Source: JBDTSW01 sp963797835
Lineage (GTDB): Bacteria; Actinomycetota; Thermoleophilia; Solirubrobacterales; 70-9
Direction of reading: 5' to 3'
DNA length: 64,000 bases
NCBI GenBank assembly: GCA_963797835.1
Contig: CAWCRN010000027.1
Coordinates: 1-64,000 of the forward strand
Below, one piece after another: positions 6,930 to 15,803 of the stretch. Position 1 is the stretch's first letter; each line of letters begins with the position of its first letter. Below the pieces are notes generated by a model. The model was not told where the DNA came from, did no database searches, and was given only the letters and a program-made list of their open reading frames with translations. The position numbers and the translations under genes are program-made.

Positions 6930-9107
6930 ATGAGGGGGGTCGTGAAGCAAAAGACGGTGGGCATGGTCGTCCTCGGGACGTTGGCGCTGATGTGCGCTGC
7001 GCCAAGCGCATCCGCGCACGGGGGCAGGATGTCGGCTGCCGCCCACATGGAGCAGGACTCGGTCGCGGTCACACCCGCCCAGGAGAGGCGCATGACGCGA
7101 TGGACGGCGGCCGCGAGCGAATCCGACGCCGCGATCGCAAAGGCGGCGGTTGCGGGCGACCCGGCCGAGGTCGGTGAGTGGGGCCCGGTCCTCGACTGGC
7201 CGGTGGTCGGGATCCATATGGCGCTACTTCGTAACGGAAAGGTCCTCGCCTACGACTCGGCCAACGACCTGCTGGCGAACCCGGATCACGGCTCCACCCG
7301 GGCCACCGTCTGGGATCCGGCCACCGGCGTGCACGCGAACGCGATGTTGACCGGCTTCAACATCTGGTGTAGCGGCCTCGCCCACCTGATGGACGGGACG
7401 TTGTTCACGGCGGGCGGCAACAAGAACCCGCAGTTCGACGGGATCAGGAACACCACCACCTTCGACGAGGGCACAAACACCTGGAACCGTGGGGCCGACA
7501 TGGCCAAGGAGCGCTGGTACCCGAGCGTGACCCCCCTTCGTAACGGGGAGACGCTGATCACCGAAGGCGTGGAAGGGCCCGATGCTCCGGAGGTGCGTGG
7601 AACGAACGGGACCCTCCGCTCGCTCACGGGTGCGGTGAAGGATCTGGTGTTCTATCCGTGGATGGATCTCGCGCCCGACGGGAGGGTCTTCAACTCGGGT
7701 CCGACAAAGCCGATGCGACGCCTCGATCCAAACGGCTCGGGCTCATGGAGCTCGCAGGGCGAGCGCGATTCCCTGAACCGCAGCTATGGCGGTCACGTGG
7801 TGTACGACACCGGCAAGATCCTCGTGGCCGGAGGCGGTGTTCCGGCCAGCCCGAGCTCGAGGGTCATCGACATCAACGGACCGACGGCACAGGTCTCGCC
7901 CACCGGGTCGATGGAGACCGGGCGCCGCCAGCACAACCTGACCGTGCTGGCCGACGGTACGGTGCTCGCCACCGGGGGCCTTTCGTCCGACGAATACCAC
8001 GTGGACCTGAACGCCGGTGTCTACACCGCCGAGCTCTGGGATCCCGCGACGGGGCAGTGGACGACCCTCTCCTCGATGCAGGTGACGCGCCAGTACCACT
8101 CCACGGCGTTGCTGCTGCCCGACGGCCGGGTGCTGAGCGCGGGCGGTGGCATCTGCGGGGCCTGCAACGACGTGGGCTACCTGGCGAGGAACGCCGAGGT
8201 GTTCACCCCGCCCTATCTGTTCAGGGACGACGGCTCGGGCCAGCTCGCCCCGCGGCCGCTGATCACCTCCGCGCCCGACGTCGTCAACTACGCCCAGCCC
8301 TTCTCCGTCGAAACGCCAGACGCGAGCACGATCAGCAAGGTCGCGATGGTGCGGCTGGGCGCCGTCACACACTCGGTCAACATGGAGCAGCGCTACGTTC
8401 CGCTCACCTTCACCGCGGACGCCGACAGCCTCGACGCGACCGCCCCGGTGAACCCGAACATCGCTCCCCCAGGGGTCTACATGCTGTTCGTGATCGGCGC
8501 GAACGGCGTCCCGTCCGTGGCGGAGATGGTCCGGATCGAGGGAACACCTGGCCCTCCACCGGGCGGTCAGGCGCCGACGATCACGAGCACCAGCCCCGCC
8601 TCGCCCTCGAAGGTCAACACACCCAAGGTCAAGGGATTCGGGGCTGCGGCCGGCTCGACCGTGAGGGTCTACGGCGATTCCAACTGCTCGGGCCCAATCC
8701 TGGGCACCGGCTCGGCTTCGGCCTTCAACGGCACCGCCGGGGTCACCGCCACGGTTCCGTCCGACCAGACGGCACAGCTCCGTGTTAGCGCGACGAACGC
8801 TCAGGGCCCCTCGCCCTGCTCGGCCCCGTTCCCCTACACGGAGGACTCGACGCCGCCCGACACGCTGATCACAACGGCCCCGCCGGCGACGACTACCAGT
8901 CAGACGGTGACGTTCGTGTTCACCTCGACGGATCAGGGCTCGACCTACAAGTGCAGGATGGATTCGGAGGCGACGTTCACGCCATGCACGTCGCCCTTGC
9001 AGAGGACCGTCGGCCTCGGTGGCCACGTCTTCCGCGTCAAAGCGACGGATCCCGCCGGCAACCTCGACGATACGCCCGCCAAGCACAACTTCACGGTCGT
9101 CAACTAG
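6930..9107 (+). CDS. secreted copper-radical oxidase (galactose/glyoxal oxidase-like, kelch + DUF1929)
   Basis: A 725-residue protein with a signal peptide (residues 1-29, ends SASA). A kelch-type seven-bladed propeller is followed by a DUF1929-type beta-sandwich. All ligands expected for a galactose-oxidase-like copper site can be placed: Cys147 (NIWCSG) for the thioether cross-link, Tyr197 (ERWYPS), Tyr389-His390 (TRQYHST) and His481 (VTHSVN). Such enzymes oxidise alcohols or aldehydes to release H2O2 outside the cell; in Streptomyces the relative GlxA acts in glycan deposition during morphogenesis. The C-terminal 180 residues add Ig-like domains with the CxxDxxxxxxC pattern also present in the 26204 protein. 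It is monocistronic, with a direct-repeat operator upstream. Confidence 0.88.
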   Translation: MRGVVKQKTVGMVVLGTLALMCAAPSASAHGGRMSAAAHMEQDSVAVTPAQERRMTRWTAAASESDAAIAKAAVAGDPAEVGEWGPVLDWPVVGIHMALLRNGKVLAYDSANDLLANPDHGSTRATVWDPATGVHANAMLTGFNIWCSGLAHLMDGTLFTAGGNKNPQFDGIRNTTTFDEGTNTWNRGADMAKERWYPSVTPLRNGETLITEGVEGPDAPEVRGTNGTLRSLTGAVKDLVFYPWMDLAPDGRVFNSGPTKPMRRLDPNGSGSWSSQGERDSLNRSYGGHVVYDTGKILVAGGGVPASPSSRVIDINGPTAQVSPTGSMETGRRQHNLTVLADGTVLATGGLSSDEYHVDLNAGVYTAELWDPATGQWTTLSSMQVTRQYHSTALLLPDGRVLSAGGGICGACNDVGYLARNAEVFTPPYLFRDDGSGQLAPRPLITSAPDVVNYAQPFSVETPDASTISKVAMVRLGAVTHSVNMEQRYVPLTFTADADSLDATAPVNPNIAPPGVYMLFVIGANGVPSVAEMVRIEGTPGPPPGGQAPTITSTSPASPSKVNTPKVKGFGAAAGSTVRVYGDSNCSGPILGTGSASAFNGTAGVTATVPSDQTAQLRVSATNAQGPSPCSAPFPYTEDSTPPDTLITTAPPATTTSQTVTFVFTSTDQGSTYKCRMDSEATFTPCTSPLQRTVGLGGHVFRVKATDPAGNLDDTPAKHNFTVVN

Positions 9108-9140
9108 CGCCCACGTCCCACCCGCGCTCTGCGGGCGGGG

Positions 9141-11027
9141 ATGTCGGTGGGTGATACTGCGCGCGGTTTGATCCCGACCTACCTCGCGGCCCTCGCCACT
9201 CTGCTCGCGGCGGGCATCATCGGGCAGGCGATCTTCGTCATCTGCGGTCGCAGGCGCTGGTGTTGGCTGGCGCCCGCCGTGGGGCTCGCCGCGCTCGTGA
9301 CGGTCGCCTGGTGGGCGGTGCGGCTGCCCGGCGAGGGGACATCCGCGCTGGTCGTGCTGGGGCTCGTCACGCTGGCCTGCGCCGCGCTCGTTCGCGGCCG
9401 GACGGAAACGCCTCCCGAGGCCTGGCGTGCCGCCGTCCCGGTCGCGCTGGGTGCGCTGGCCCTCGCCTCGCTTCCCTTCTGGGTCGAGGGACGGTTCGGG
9501 ATCCTGGGCACGGGGCTCAACCCGGACATGTCACAGCACCTGTTCGCGGCCGACCGCCTCGCGGACGGTGGCAGCGAGCGGCTGATCGAGGAGGGGTACC
9601 CGCTTGGCCCGCATGCCCTCGCGGTGGCCATCGCGTCGGCCGGCCCGAGCCTCGTTCAGTCCTTCGGGGGGATCACGATCGCCACCGCGGTGATCGCGGC
9701 GCTGGCCCCGCTTGGGCTCCTGAGGCGGCTGAGTCAGCCGCGTCGCGTGCTGGTCGCGCTCCTCGTGGGGCTCGCCTACATGACCGCTGCGTACCTAACC
9801 CAGGGAGCGTTCAAGGAGACGATGCAAGCGCTCTTCCTCCTCGCCTTCGCGATCGGCCTGGGCGAGCTGGCGCGCGGGAGCCTCGGGCCGCCTGGTTCGG
9901 CGCAGGCCGTTCCCCTGGGGGTCCTGGCCGCCGGCTCCGTCTACGCCTACAGCTTCCCCGGGCTGCTCTGGATCGGCGGCGCGGCCGGCGCCTGGGCCGT
10001 GGTGGAGCTGGCGGGCTTCGCCCGCGACCGCGGCCTCGCCGCAGCACGTGGCCTGCTCCAGCGCTCCCTCGCGCCGGCCGTGGCGGCGCTGGGGGCCTTC
10101 ACGGCGGTGATCGCCCCCGAGGCCGGACGACTGGTCGAGTTCGCAGGGTTCGAGACGTTCGACCCCAACGGGGCCGGGCTGGGGAACCTGTTCAACCGCA
10201 TCTCCCCGCTCGAGGCACTCGGGATCTGGCCCTCCGGCGACTTTCGAGTCGAGCCCGGCGACGGCGCGGTCCCAGCACCCCTGTTCTGGGTGGGCGCCGC
10301 GGTCGCTGTGGCCGCGCTGGCGTTCGGCGTCTGGTGGTGGCTTCGCCGCGACGAGCGTGCCGTCCCCGTCGCGCTTGGCGTTGCCGCGCTGCTGATCGCC
10401 GCCGCCAACGTCGCCGGCACCCCCTACCAGGAGGCGAAGGCGATCGCCCTCGCCGCGCCGCTGGCGATGCTGGTCAGCGCACGGGCCCTGGCCGCGGCCA
10501 CCCCGACCCGGCGGCAGGTCCTTCGGATCCTGCGCCGCCGAGGAATCACCCCGCTGTTCCCGCGCAGCGCCCGGATCGCGAGGCTGCGGCTGGTCCTCGC
10601 CGCCCTCGCCCTCGCGTTCTTCGCTGGTGCATGCGCCTCCACGCTGCTCGCCCTGATCAACGGCCCCGTCGGGCCAGCGCGGTGGTCCCCGGCCCTCCTC
10701 GAGCTGAGGCCACTGTCAGGCGCGACCCTGGCCCTCGCCCCGCCGGAGTTCCTCGACGACCAGCACGGCCGGGACTTCCTCGTCTGGGAGCTGCGCGGCG
10801 GCGAGGTGTGCGTGGGGTCCTACGCCGGTCCCTCCGAGGCCCCGCCGCCCCCGGGCGTCGCCAACGTGGTCGTAGTCGGTGACTCGCAGCAGCCGCCTGT
10901 GGCCGGCGCCACCGCCCGGCGCGACCTCGGCGACTACGTCCTCTGGGACGTCCCAGAGCCCATCGCGGGCGCCACACCGTGCCCGTTCGTCGCCGACGGC
11001 GCGCGCGCCGACCCGAGCGCGGGCTGA
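9141..11027 (+). CDS. polytopic membrane protein, possibly GT-C-fold glycosyltransferase
   Basis: A 628-residue integral membrane protein with about a dozen hydrophobic helices up to residue 520 and a soluble C-terminal tail. An extracytoplasmic-looking loop, GTGLNPDMSQHLFAADRL, carries an Asp and Gln-His after the first helices, where GT-C transferases keep their catalytic acidic residue. This is the only hint of function. A hairpin (CCCGC/GCGGG, 9121-9135) stands just before the start, so the upstream oxidase transcript may partly end there. It lies immediately upstream of thrS. No specific family could be assigned with certainty. Confidence 0.65.
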   Translation: MSVGDTARGLIPTYLAALATLLAAGIIGQAIFVICGRRRWCWLAPAVGLAALVTVAWWAVRLPGEGTSALVVLGLVTLACAALVRGRTETPPEAWRAAVPVALGALALASLPFWVEGRFGILGTGLNPDMSQHLFAADRLADGGSERLIEEGYPLGPHALAVAIASAGPSLVQSFGGITIATAVIAALAPLGLLRRLSQPRRVLVALLVGLAYMTAAYLTQGAFKETMQALFLLAFAIGLGELARGSLGPPGSAQAVPLGVLAAGSVYAYSFPGLLWIGGAAGAWAVVELAGFARDRGLAAARGLLQRSLAPAVAALGAFTAVIAPEAGRLVEFAGFETFDPNGAGLGNLFNRISPLEALGIWPSGDFRVEPGDGAVPAPLFWVGAAVAVAALAFGVWWWLRRDERAVPVALGVAALLIAAANVAGTPYQEAKAIALAAPLAMLVSARALAAATPTRRQVLRILRRRGITPLFPRSARIARLRLVLAALALAFFAGACASTLLALINGPVGPARWSPALLELRPLSGATLALAPPEFLDDQHGRDFLVWELRGGEVCVGSYAGPSEAPPPPGVANVVVVGDSQQPPVAGATARRDLGDYVLWDVPEPIAGATPCPFVADGARADPSAG

Positions 11028-11080
11028 GACCCGCGGCGAGCACGGAGAGGGGCGTGAGGCGCCGGATAGCATGGCCCGCC

Positions 11081-13019
11081 ATGGCCGCAGTCACGACACG
11101 CCTCCCCGACGGCAACGCGCTCGAGCTCGACGAGGGCTCGACCGGAGCCGACGCCGCGGCCGCGATCGGCCCCGGGCTGGCCAAGGCGGCGCTGGCGGTC
11201 AAGGTGAACGGCGAGCTCCGCGACCTCTCGGCGCCGCTTGACGACGGCGCGGAGATCGAGATCGTCACGGACCGCAGCGACGAGGCCCTGGAGCTGATGC
11301 GCCACGACGCGGCGCACGTGATGGCGACCGCCGTGACCGAGCTCTGGCCTGGGACCAAGGTCTCCATCGGGCCGCCGATCGCGGACGGCTTCTACTACGA
11401 CTTCGAGTTCCCGGAGGGGGTGAGCGTCTCCGAGGAGGACCTCGCCGCGATCGAGCAGAAGATGGCCGAGCATATCGCGGCGGACGAGCCATTCGAGCGT
11501 TCGGAGGAGCCCGCCGCCGAGGCCCTCGAGCGCTTCCGCGCGGCCGATGAGCCCTACAAGGTCGAGCTGATCCAGGACCTCGTCACCGACGAGGGGGCCG
11601 AGACGGTCTCGCTCTACCGCAACGGCCCGTTCCTCGACCTCTGCCGCGGCCCCCATGGGCCCTCCACGGGGCGGATCAAGGCGTTCCGCCTCAACTCCGT
11701 CGCGGGCGCCTACTGGCGCGGCGACGAGACCCGTCAGATGCTGACGCGCATCTACGGGACGGCGTTCTTCTCCAAGCAGGATCTGGACGAGCACCTCGAG
11801 CGCCTGGAGCAGGCCCGTGCCAACGACCACCGCAAACTCGGGCCCGCACTCGGCCTGTTCCGCCTCCGGCCCGAGGCGCCCGGGATGCCCTTCTGGCTGC
11901 CGAACGGCACCGTCCTGCTGCGGCTGATCGAGGCCGAGGTCCGCGAGCACCTGCGCCGCGGGGGCTACGACGAGATCAAGACCCCGCAGATCCTCGACAC
12001 GGAGCTCTGGCATCGCTCCGGGCACTGGGACAACTACCGCGAGAACATGTTCTTCGCGGAACCTTCTGAGCGCGACCGCGACGAGTCGTCTCGCACATAC
12101 GCGGTGCGGCCGATGAACTGCCCAGGCGCCTGCCTCACGTTTTCCTCCGAGCGCCACTCCTACCGCGACCTGCCCCTGCGGCTGGCCGAGTTCGGCCTCG
12201 TATCCCGCTACGAGCGCGAGGGGGTCCTCCACGGCCTGCTGCGAGTCCGCGCCTTCACCCAGGACGACGCACACATCTACTGCACGCTCGAGCAGCTCCC
12301 GGCAGAAGTGGACTCGATCTGCGAGGCGATCGACCAGCTGTATGCCCGCTTCGGGTTCGACGAGGTGCGGGTCGAGCTGTCAACCAGACCGGAGAAGTCG
12401 ATCGGCACCGACGAGCAGTGGGAGCAGGCGACCGACGCGCTTCGCTCAGCCCTGGAGCGCCAGGGCCGGCCGTTCGACGTGAGCCCCGGCGAGGGCACCT
12501 TCTACGGGCCGAAGATCGACTTCCACATCACCGACGCGCTCGGCCGGTCCTGGCAGTGCGGCACGTGCCAGGTCGACTTCCAGATGCCCGAGCGCTTCGA
12601 GCTCGCCTTCCAGGGCGAGGACAACGCCGAGCACCGGCCGGTGATGATCCACCGCGCCCTGCTCGGCTCGATGGAGCGCTTCGCGGGCATCCTCATCGAG
12701 CACTACGGCGGCCGCTTCCCGCCGTGGCTGGCGCCAGTGCAGGTGATCGTCATGCCGGTCGCCGACCGCAACAACTCCTACGCGGTCGAGGTTGCGGCGG
12801 GGCTGTGCGCTCAGGGGCTGCGCGTCGAGGTCGACGAGCGGTCGGAGGCCGTCGGCAGGAAGATCCGTGATGCCGAGCTGGCGAAGGCTGCCCTACATGG
12901 CGGTGGTCGGAGATCGCGAGCAGGAGGCGGGCACTGTGGCGCTGCGCTCGCACGAGGAGGGAGATCTCGGCGCGATCGACCCCGAAGGCCTGGCCGCCAG
13001 GATCGCCACGGCCCGCTGA
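11081..13019 (+). CDS. thrS: threonyl-tRNA synthetase, frameshifted near the C-terminus
   Basis: Charges tRNA-Thr. In order: TGS domain (residues 1-60), editing domain with HDAAHVMATA, class II catalytic core with PMNCPGACL (Zn/threonine site), RYEREGVLHGLLRVRAFTQDDAHIY and the Arg motif at HRALLGSMERF, then the anticodon-binding domain. The start is ATG 11081, giving MAAVTTRLPDGN. The frame breaks at the GG at 12886-12887 after ...DAELAK; dropping one G gives LPYMAVVGDREQEAGTVALR and a natural end at 13019, for about 645 residues. Since thrS is essential, a consensus error is likely. It heads the translation-gene region and is followed by infC. Confidence 0.93.
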
Positions 13020-13154
13020 CTCGCCTCTATACTTCGGCTCGATGCAAGGCACCGACATCCCGCCGCGCCACTAGCGCCCGTGCCGTTGCGACCCTGTTCT
13101 GTTGTCTCTCCCCCGACCGCCGGTTAGCTTGAAGCTTCCCGTGTCTTCCTTCTA

Positions 13155-13796
13155 GTGCCGGTCCCGAGGCGGCTGGACCGCCGCATGCCGGAACGGGACC
13201 CGACTCGGATCAACGAGCGCATCCGGATCAAGGAGGTGCGCCTGATCGACGAGCGCGGCGAGCAGGTCGGCGTGATCGCCACCGACAAGGCGCTAGAGAT
13301 GGCCCGCGAGCACGATCTGGACCTGGTCGAGGTCGCCCCCGACGCCCGCCCGCCGGTCGCGAGGCTGCTGGACTACTCGAAGTACAAGTACGAGCAGGAG
13401 CAGAAGGCGAAGCAGGCCCGTAAGCACCAGCAGCAGGTGAACGTGCGCGAGATCAAGCTGCGCCCGAAGATCGCAGACCACGACTACGAGACCAAGAAGG
13501 GCCACGTCGAGCGCTTCCTGCGCCACAAAGACAAGGTCAAGGTGACGATCATGTTCCGCGGTCGCGAGCAGGCCCACCCCGAGCGCGGCAGGCGGCTGCT
13601 CCAGCGCCTCTACGAGGACCTGGCCGAGCTGGCCACGATCGAGCAGGATCCCCAGCAGGAGGGCCGCAACATGCACATGCTGCTCGCCCCGAGCAAGGAG
13701 CTACTGGCCCAGCAGCAGCGCGACTCGGCCGACGACGGCGGTGCTGACGAGCCGGAGGAGCAGGCAGAACCGGCCTCGGGGGAGGCCGCGGCGTAG
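13155..13796 (+). CDS. infC: translation initiation factor IF-3
   Basis: Binds the 30S subunit and proofreads initiator tRNA. The N-domain begins RINERIRIKEVRLIDERGEQ, the linker contains YKYEQEQKAKQARK, and the C-domain has REIKLRPKIADHDYETK and VTIMFRGREQAHPERG. An acidic tail of about 30 residues follows. The start is uncertain: GTG 13155 gives 213 residues, while ATG 13185 (MPERDPTRINER) gives a more usual length and lies inside a hairpin (13160-13200). The neighbours are thrS upstream and, unusually, a lipoprotein gene before rpmI. Bases 13020-13154 hold no gene. Confidence 0.95.
   Translation: MPVPRRLDRRMPERDPTRINERIRIKEVRLIDERGEQVGVIATDKALEMAREHDLDLVEVAPDARPPVARLLDYSKYKYEQEQKAKQARKHQQQVNVREIKLRPKIADHDYETKKGHVERFLRHKDKVKVTIMFRGREQAHPERGRRLLQRLYEDLAELATIEQDPQQEGRNMHMLLAPSKELLAQQQRDSADDGGADEPEEQAEPASGEAAA
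13160..13200 (+). promoter_or_regulatory. nested hairpin across the infC start region
   Basis: GGTCCCG (13160-13166) pairs perfectly with CGGGACC (13194-13200), and inside it GGCGG (13168-13172) pairs with CCGCC (13178-13182). The candidate ATG at 13185 lies within the structure. Translation control of infC-rpmI-rplT by mRNA structure is well known in bacteria (IF-3 or L20 autoregulation); whether this hairpin does so is inference. Confidence 0.4.
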
Positions 13797-13806
13797 ACTT
13801 CGACAG

Positions 13807-14415
13807 ATGCAGGGGAGCCGGGGAGGGAGGGTGGCCGCGGTCGCGATCGCGGTGGCGCTGGGGTTCGGCCTCAGCGGCTGCTTCACGTGGAGCTCGTTCA
13901 AGTGGAGCACCACCAAGGTCGAGGCCGGCAAGTCGACCGACGCCATCGTCGGGATGATCCCGGAAAGCGGGCCGATTGTGGACAAGGACTACCCGTTCAT
14001 CCTGGTCGGGCTGCCGAACACCAGCAACCTCTCGCTGGCGGGGATCACCAAGCGCACGTGGGACGTCAAGGGGAAGTTCAAGGGGCCCAGGCCGCTTCAG
14101 ACCGATGGCGGCCTCGAGGCCGCCGTGCTCAACTCGGACAACTGCAACATCAACGGGATCGAGATCAACCAGATCCCTGACGTCGAGTGGACGGCGCTTC
14201 GGCCGGACGTCGTGGTGAACGACCGCGACCGGGCCGGCACCGTCGCCCAGTCCAAGATCCGGTTCAAGGCGGATCCCGGCACGGCACCGAGGGACGAACA
14301 GGTTCACTTCTTCTCCGGCGGCTGGAACGACGATAGCCCCGCCAACGGGATCACCGAGCCCGAGGAGGTCGGCTGTTCCGGCGGTACCATCACCTCGCTC
14401 GCGATCACCGGCTGA
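13807..14415 (+). CDS. lipoprotein, paralogue of the tRNA-adjacent lipoprotein
   Basis: A 202-residue protein, the same length as its paralogue at 252-860. It has an export signal and lipobox LSGC (Cys25). Shared features are the Phe after the Cys, a KVEAGKSTDAIV segment matching IEPGEKTKAKV, and the C-terminal FFSGGWNDDS...CSGGTITSLAI matching IFGGSWHDDG...CQPPYISTLFI. It starts 10 bp after infC and ends 28 bp before rpmI, inside an operon that is normally uninterrupted. No enzymatic motif is seen; a surface or envelope role is likely. Confidence 0.82.
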   Translation: MQGSRGGRVAAVAIAVALGFGLSGCFTWSSFKWSTTKVEAGKSTDAIVGMIPESGPIVDKDYPFILVGLPNTSNLSLAGITKRTWDVKGKFKGPRPLQTDGGLEAAVLNSDNCNINGIEINQIPDVEWTALRPDVVVNDRDRAGTVAQSKIRFKADPGTAPRDEQVHFFSGGWNDDSPANGITEPEEVGCSGGTITSLAITG

Positions 14416-14443
14416 GCGCGCTCTGCTTCAATAGTCGGCCGCC

Positions 14444-14650
14444 ATGCCGAAGCAGAAGACCCATTCGGGCGCGAAGAAGCGCTTTCGCAAAACCGCCAAG
14501 GGCAAGGTCCTGGGACGGCGTGCCTACTCGAGCCACATCCTCGAGAAGAAGTCGCCTAAGCGCAAGCGCCGCATGGCGCGGCCGGTGCACGTCAAGCGCC
14601 AGGACGAGGGGCGCGTGAAGAAGCTCCTCGGCACGCATAAGGGCGGCTGA
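14444..14650 (+). CDS. rpmI: 50S ribosomal protein L35
   Basis: A 68-residue, very basic protein with the L35 signature MPKQKTHSGAKKRFRKT at the N-terminus and RRMARPVHVKRQDEGRVKKLL near the end. Its length is typical. Its stop overlaps the rplT start (TGATG), so the two are translationally coupled. Confidence 0.97.
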   Translation: MPKQKTHSGAKKRFRKTAKGKVLGRRAYSSHILEKKSPKRKRRMARPVHVKRQDEGRVKKLLGTHKGG

Positions 14651-15009
14651 TGAGCCGCTCCACCAACGCCGTCGCCCGCCGCCGGCGCAAGAAGAAGGTC
14701 CTCAACCAGGCCAAGGGCTACTACGGGCGCAAGCACTCCTCCTACCGCTTCGCGAAGGAGCAGGTGCAGCGCTCTGGCAATTACGCCTACCGCGACCGGC
14801 GAAGGCGCAAGCGGGACTTCCGCCGGCTGTGGATCATCCGGATCAACGCCGCCGCCCGCGACGAGGGGATGAGCTACTCCGAGTTCATGCACGGCCTCAA
14901 GCTGGCCGGCGTTGACGTGAACCGCAAGATGCTCGCCGACCTCGCGGTCCGCGACCGCGACGTCTTCCGCCGATTCGCCGAGCTGTCCCGGGAGGCGACC
15001 GCTGCCTGA
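14650..15009 (+). CDS. rplT: 50S ribosomal protein L20
   Basis: A 119-residue basic protein needed for early 50S assembly. It has the L20 pattern KKVLNQAKGYYGRKHSSYRF, then YAYRDRRRRKRDFRRLWIIRINAA and YSEFMHGLKLAGVDVNRKMLADLA. It is preceded by rpmI with overlap and followed by a strong terminator at 15034. Confidence 0.97.
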   Translation: MSRSTNAVARRRRKKKVLNQAKGYYGRKHSSYRFAKEQVQRSGNYAYRDRRRRKRDFRRLWIIRINAAARDEGMSYSEFMHGLKLAGVDVNRKMLADLAVRDRDVFRRFAELSREATAA

Positions 15010-15033
15010 AAACAGTCGGACGCGAGGTCTCCC

Positions 15034-15057
15034 GGGCGCCCACGAGGCGCCCTTTTT
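15034..15057 (+). terminator. Rho-independent terminator after rplT
   Basis: GGGCGCC (15034-15040) and GGCGCCC (15046-15052) form a 7-bp GC stem with loop CACGA, followed directly by TTTTT. It ends the infC-rpmI-rplT transcript before the methyltransferase gene. Confidence 0.88.
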
Positions 15058-15079
15058 GTTGGAGGATCGAGCCAAGCCC

Positions 15080-15803
15080 ATGATCACAAGTGCCCAGAAC
15101 GAGAAGCTGAAGCTGGTCCGCAAGCTCGCCGAGCGAAAGCACCGCGAGCGCGAGGGGCTGTTCGTGACGGAGGGCGAGGACCTGACGGCTGCCGGGCTCG
15201 CAGCCGGCCGTGCGCCCGTGTTCGCCCTGGTGGCGGCGGGCTCGGGGCTGGAAGGTGAGGAGGTCGAGGGCGATCTGCTGGACGGGGTCTCGATCCTTGG
15301 GTCCGGCACGCGGATGATCGCCGTCTGGCACCAGGCCTGGGCCGACGAGCCCTTCGCCCCCTGCGTCTACCTGCACGGTGTCGGCGACCCGGGCAACGTG
15401 GGCGCCGTCATCCGCTCCGCCGACGCGCTCACCGGCGGCAGCATCGTGCTCGGGCCGGGCTGCGCCGACCCGCTGTCGTCGAAGGCGGTGCGGGCCAGCA
15501 TGGGCTCGGTCTTCGGCATCCCCATTGTTCGTGGCGGGGTGGAGGCGACACCCGCCCCGCGCGCGGCACTGGTGGCCCACGGCCGCCAGGCTCCCGCCGG
15601 GCCGCATCCGGCGACGCTGTGCCTCGGCTGCCGAGCGGCACGGGCTACCGGCGGAGGTGCTCGCGGCGTGTGACGTGCGGTGGACAATCCCGCTGCGCGA
15701 CGGGGGCGCCGAGTCGCTCAACGTGGCCGCAGCGGCGGCCATCGCACTGCAGCGGATATCGTCGGCCGCCGCCGCCGATGGTGCAGGTGGCGTGGAAGCC
15801 TGA
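15080..15803 (+). CDS. SpoU/TrmH-family RNA 2'-O-methyltransferase, frameshifted
   Basis: An rRNA/tRNA ribose methyltransferase of the SPOUT (knotted) fold. It begins MITSAQNEKLKLVRKLAERKHR with the substrate-binding EGEDL segment, and the SPOUT motif 1 region YLHGVGDPGNVGAVIRSADA is intact. The frame breaks at T15629; omitting this T gives CLGAERHGLPAEVLAACD and IPLRDGGAESLNVAAAAAIAL, the normal motifs 2 and 3 that form the SAM-binding knot, so about 240 residues in all. As written the protein loses its SAM site. GGAGGA at 15061 is the likely ribosome site. Its stop overlaps the pheS start, the usual order in actinobacteria. Confidence 0.88.

Noticed and set aside
9121..9135. Terminator after the copper oxidase
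   Set aside because: CCCGC/GCGGG makes a short stem only and no T-tract follows; noted under the next gene but not listed.
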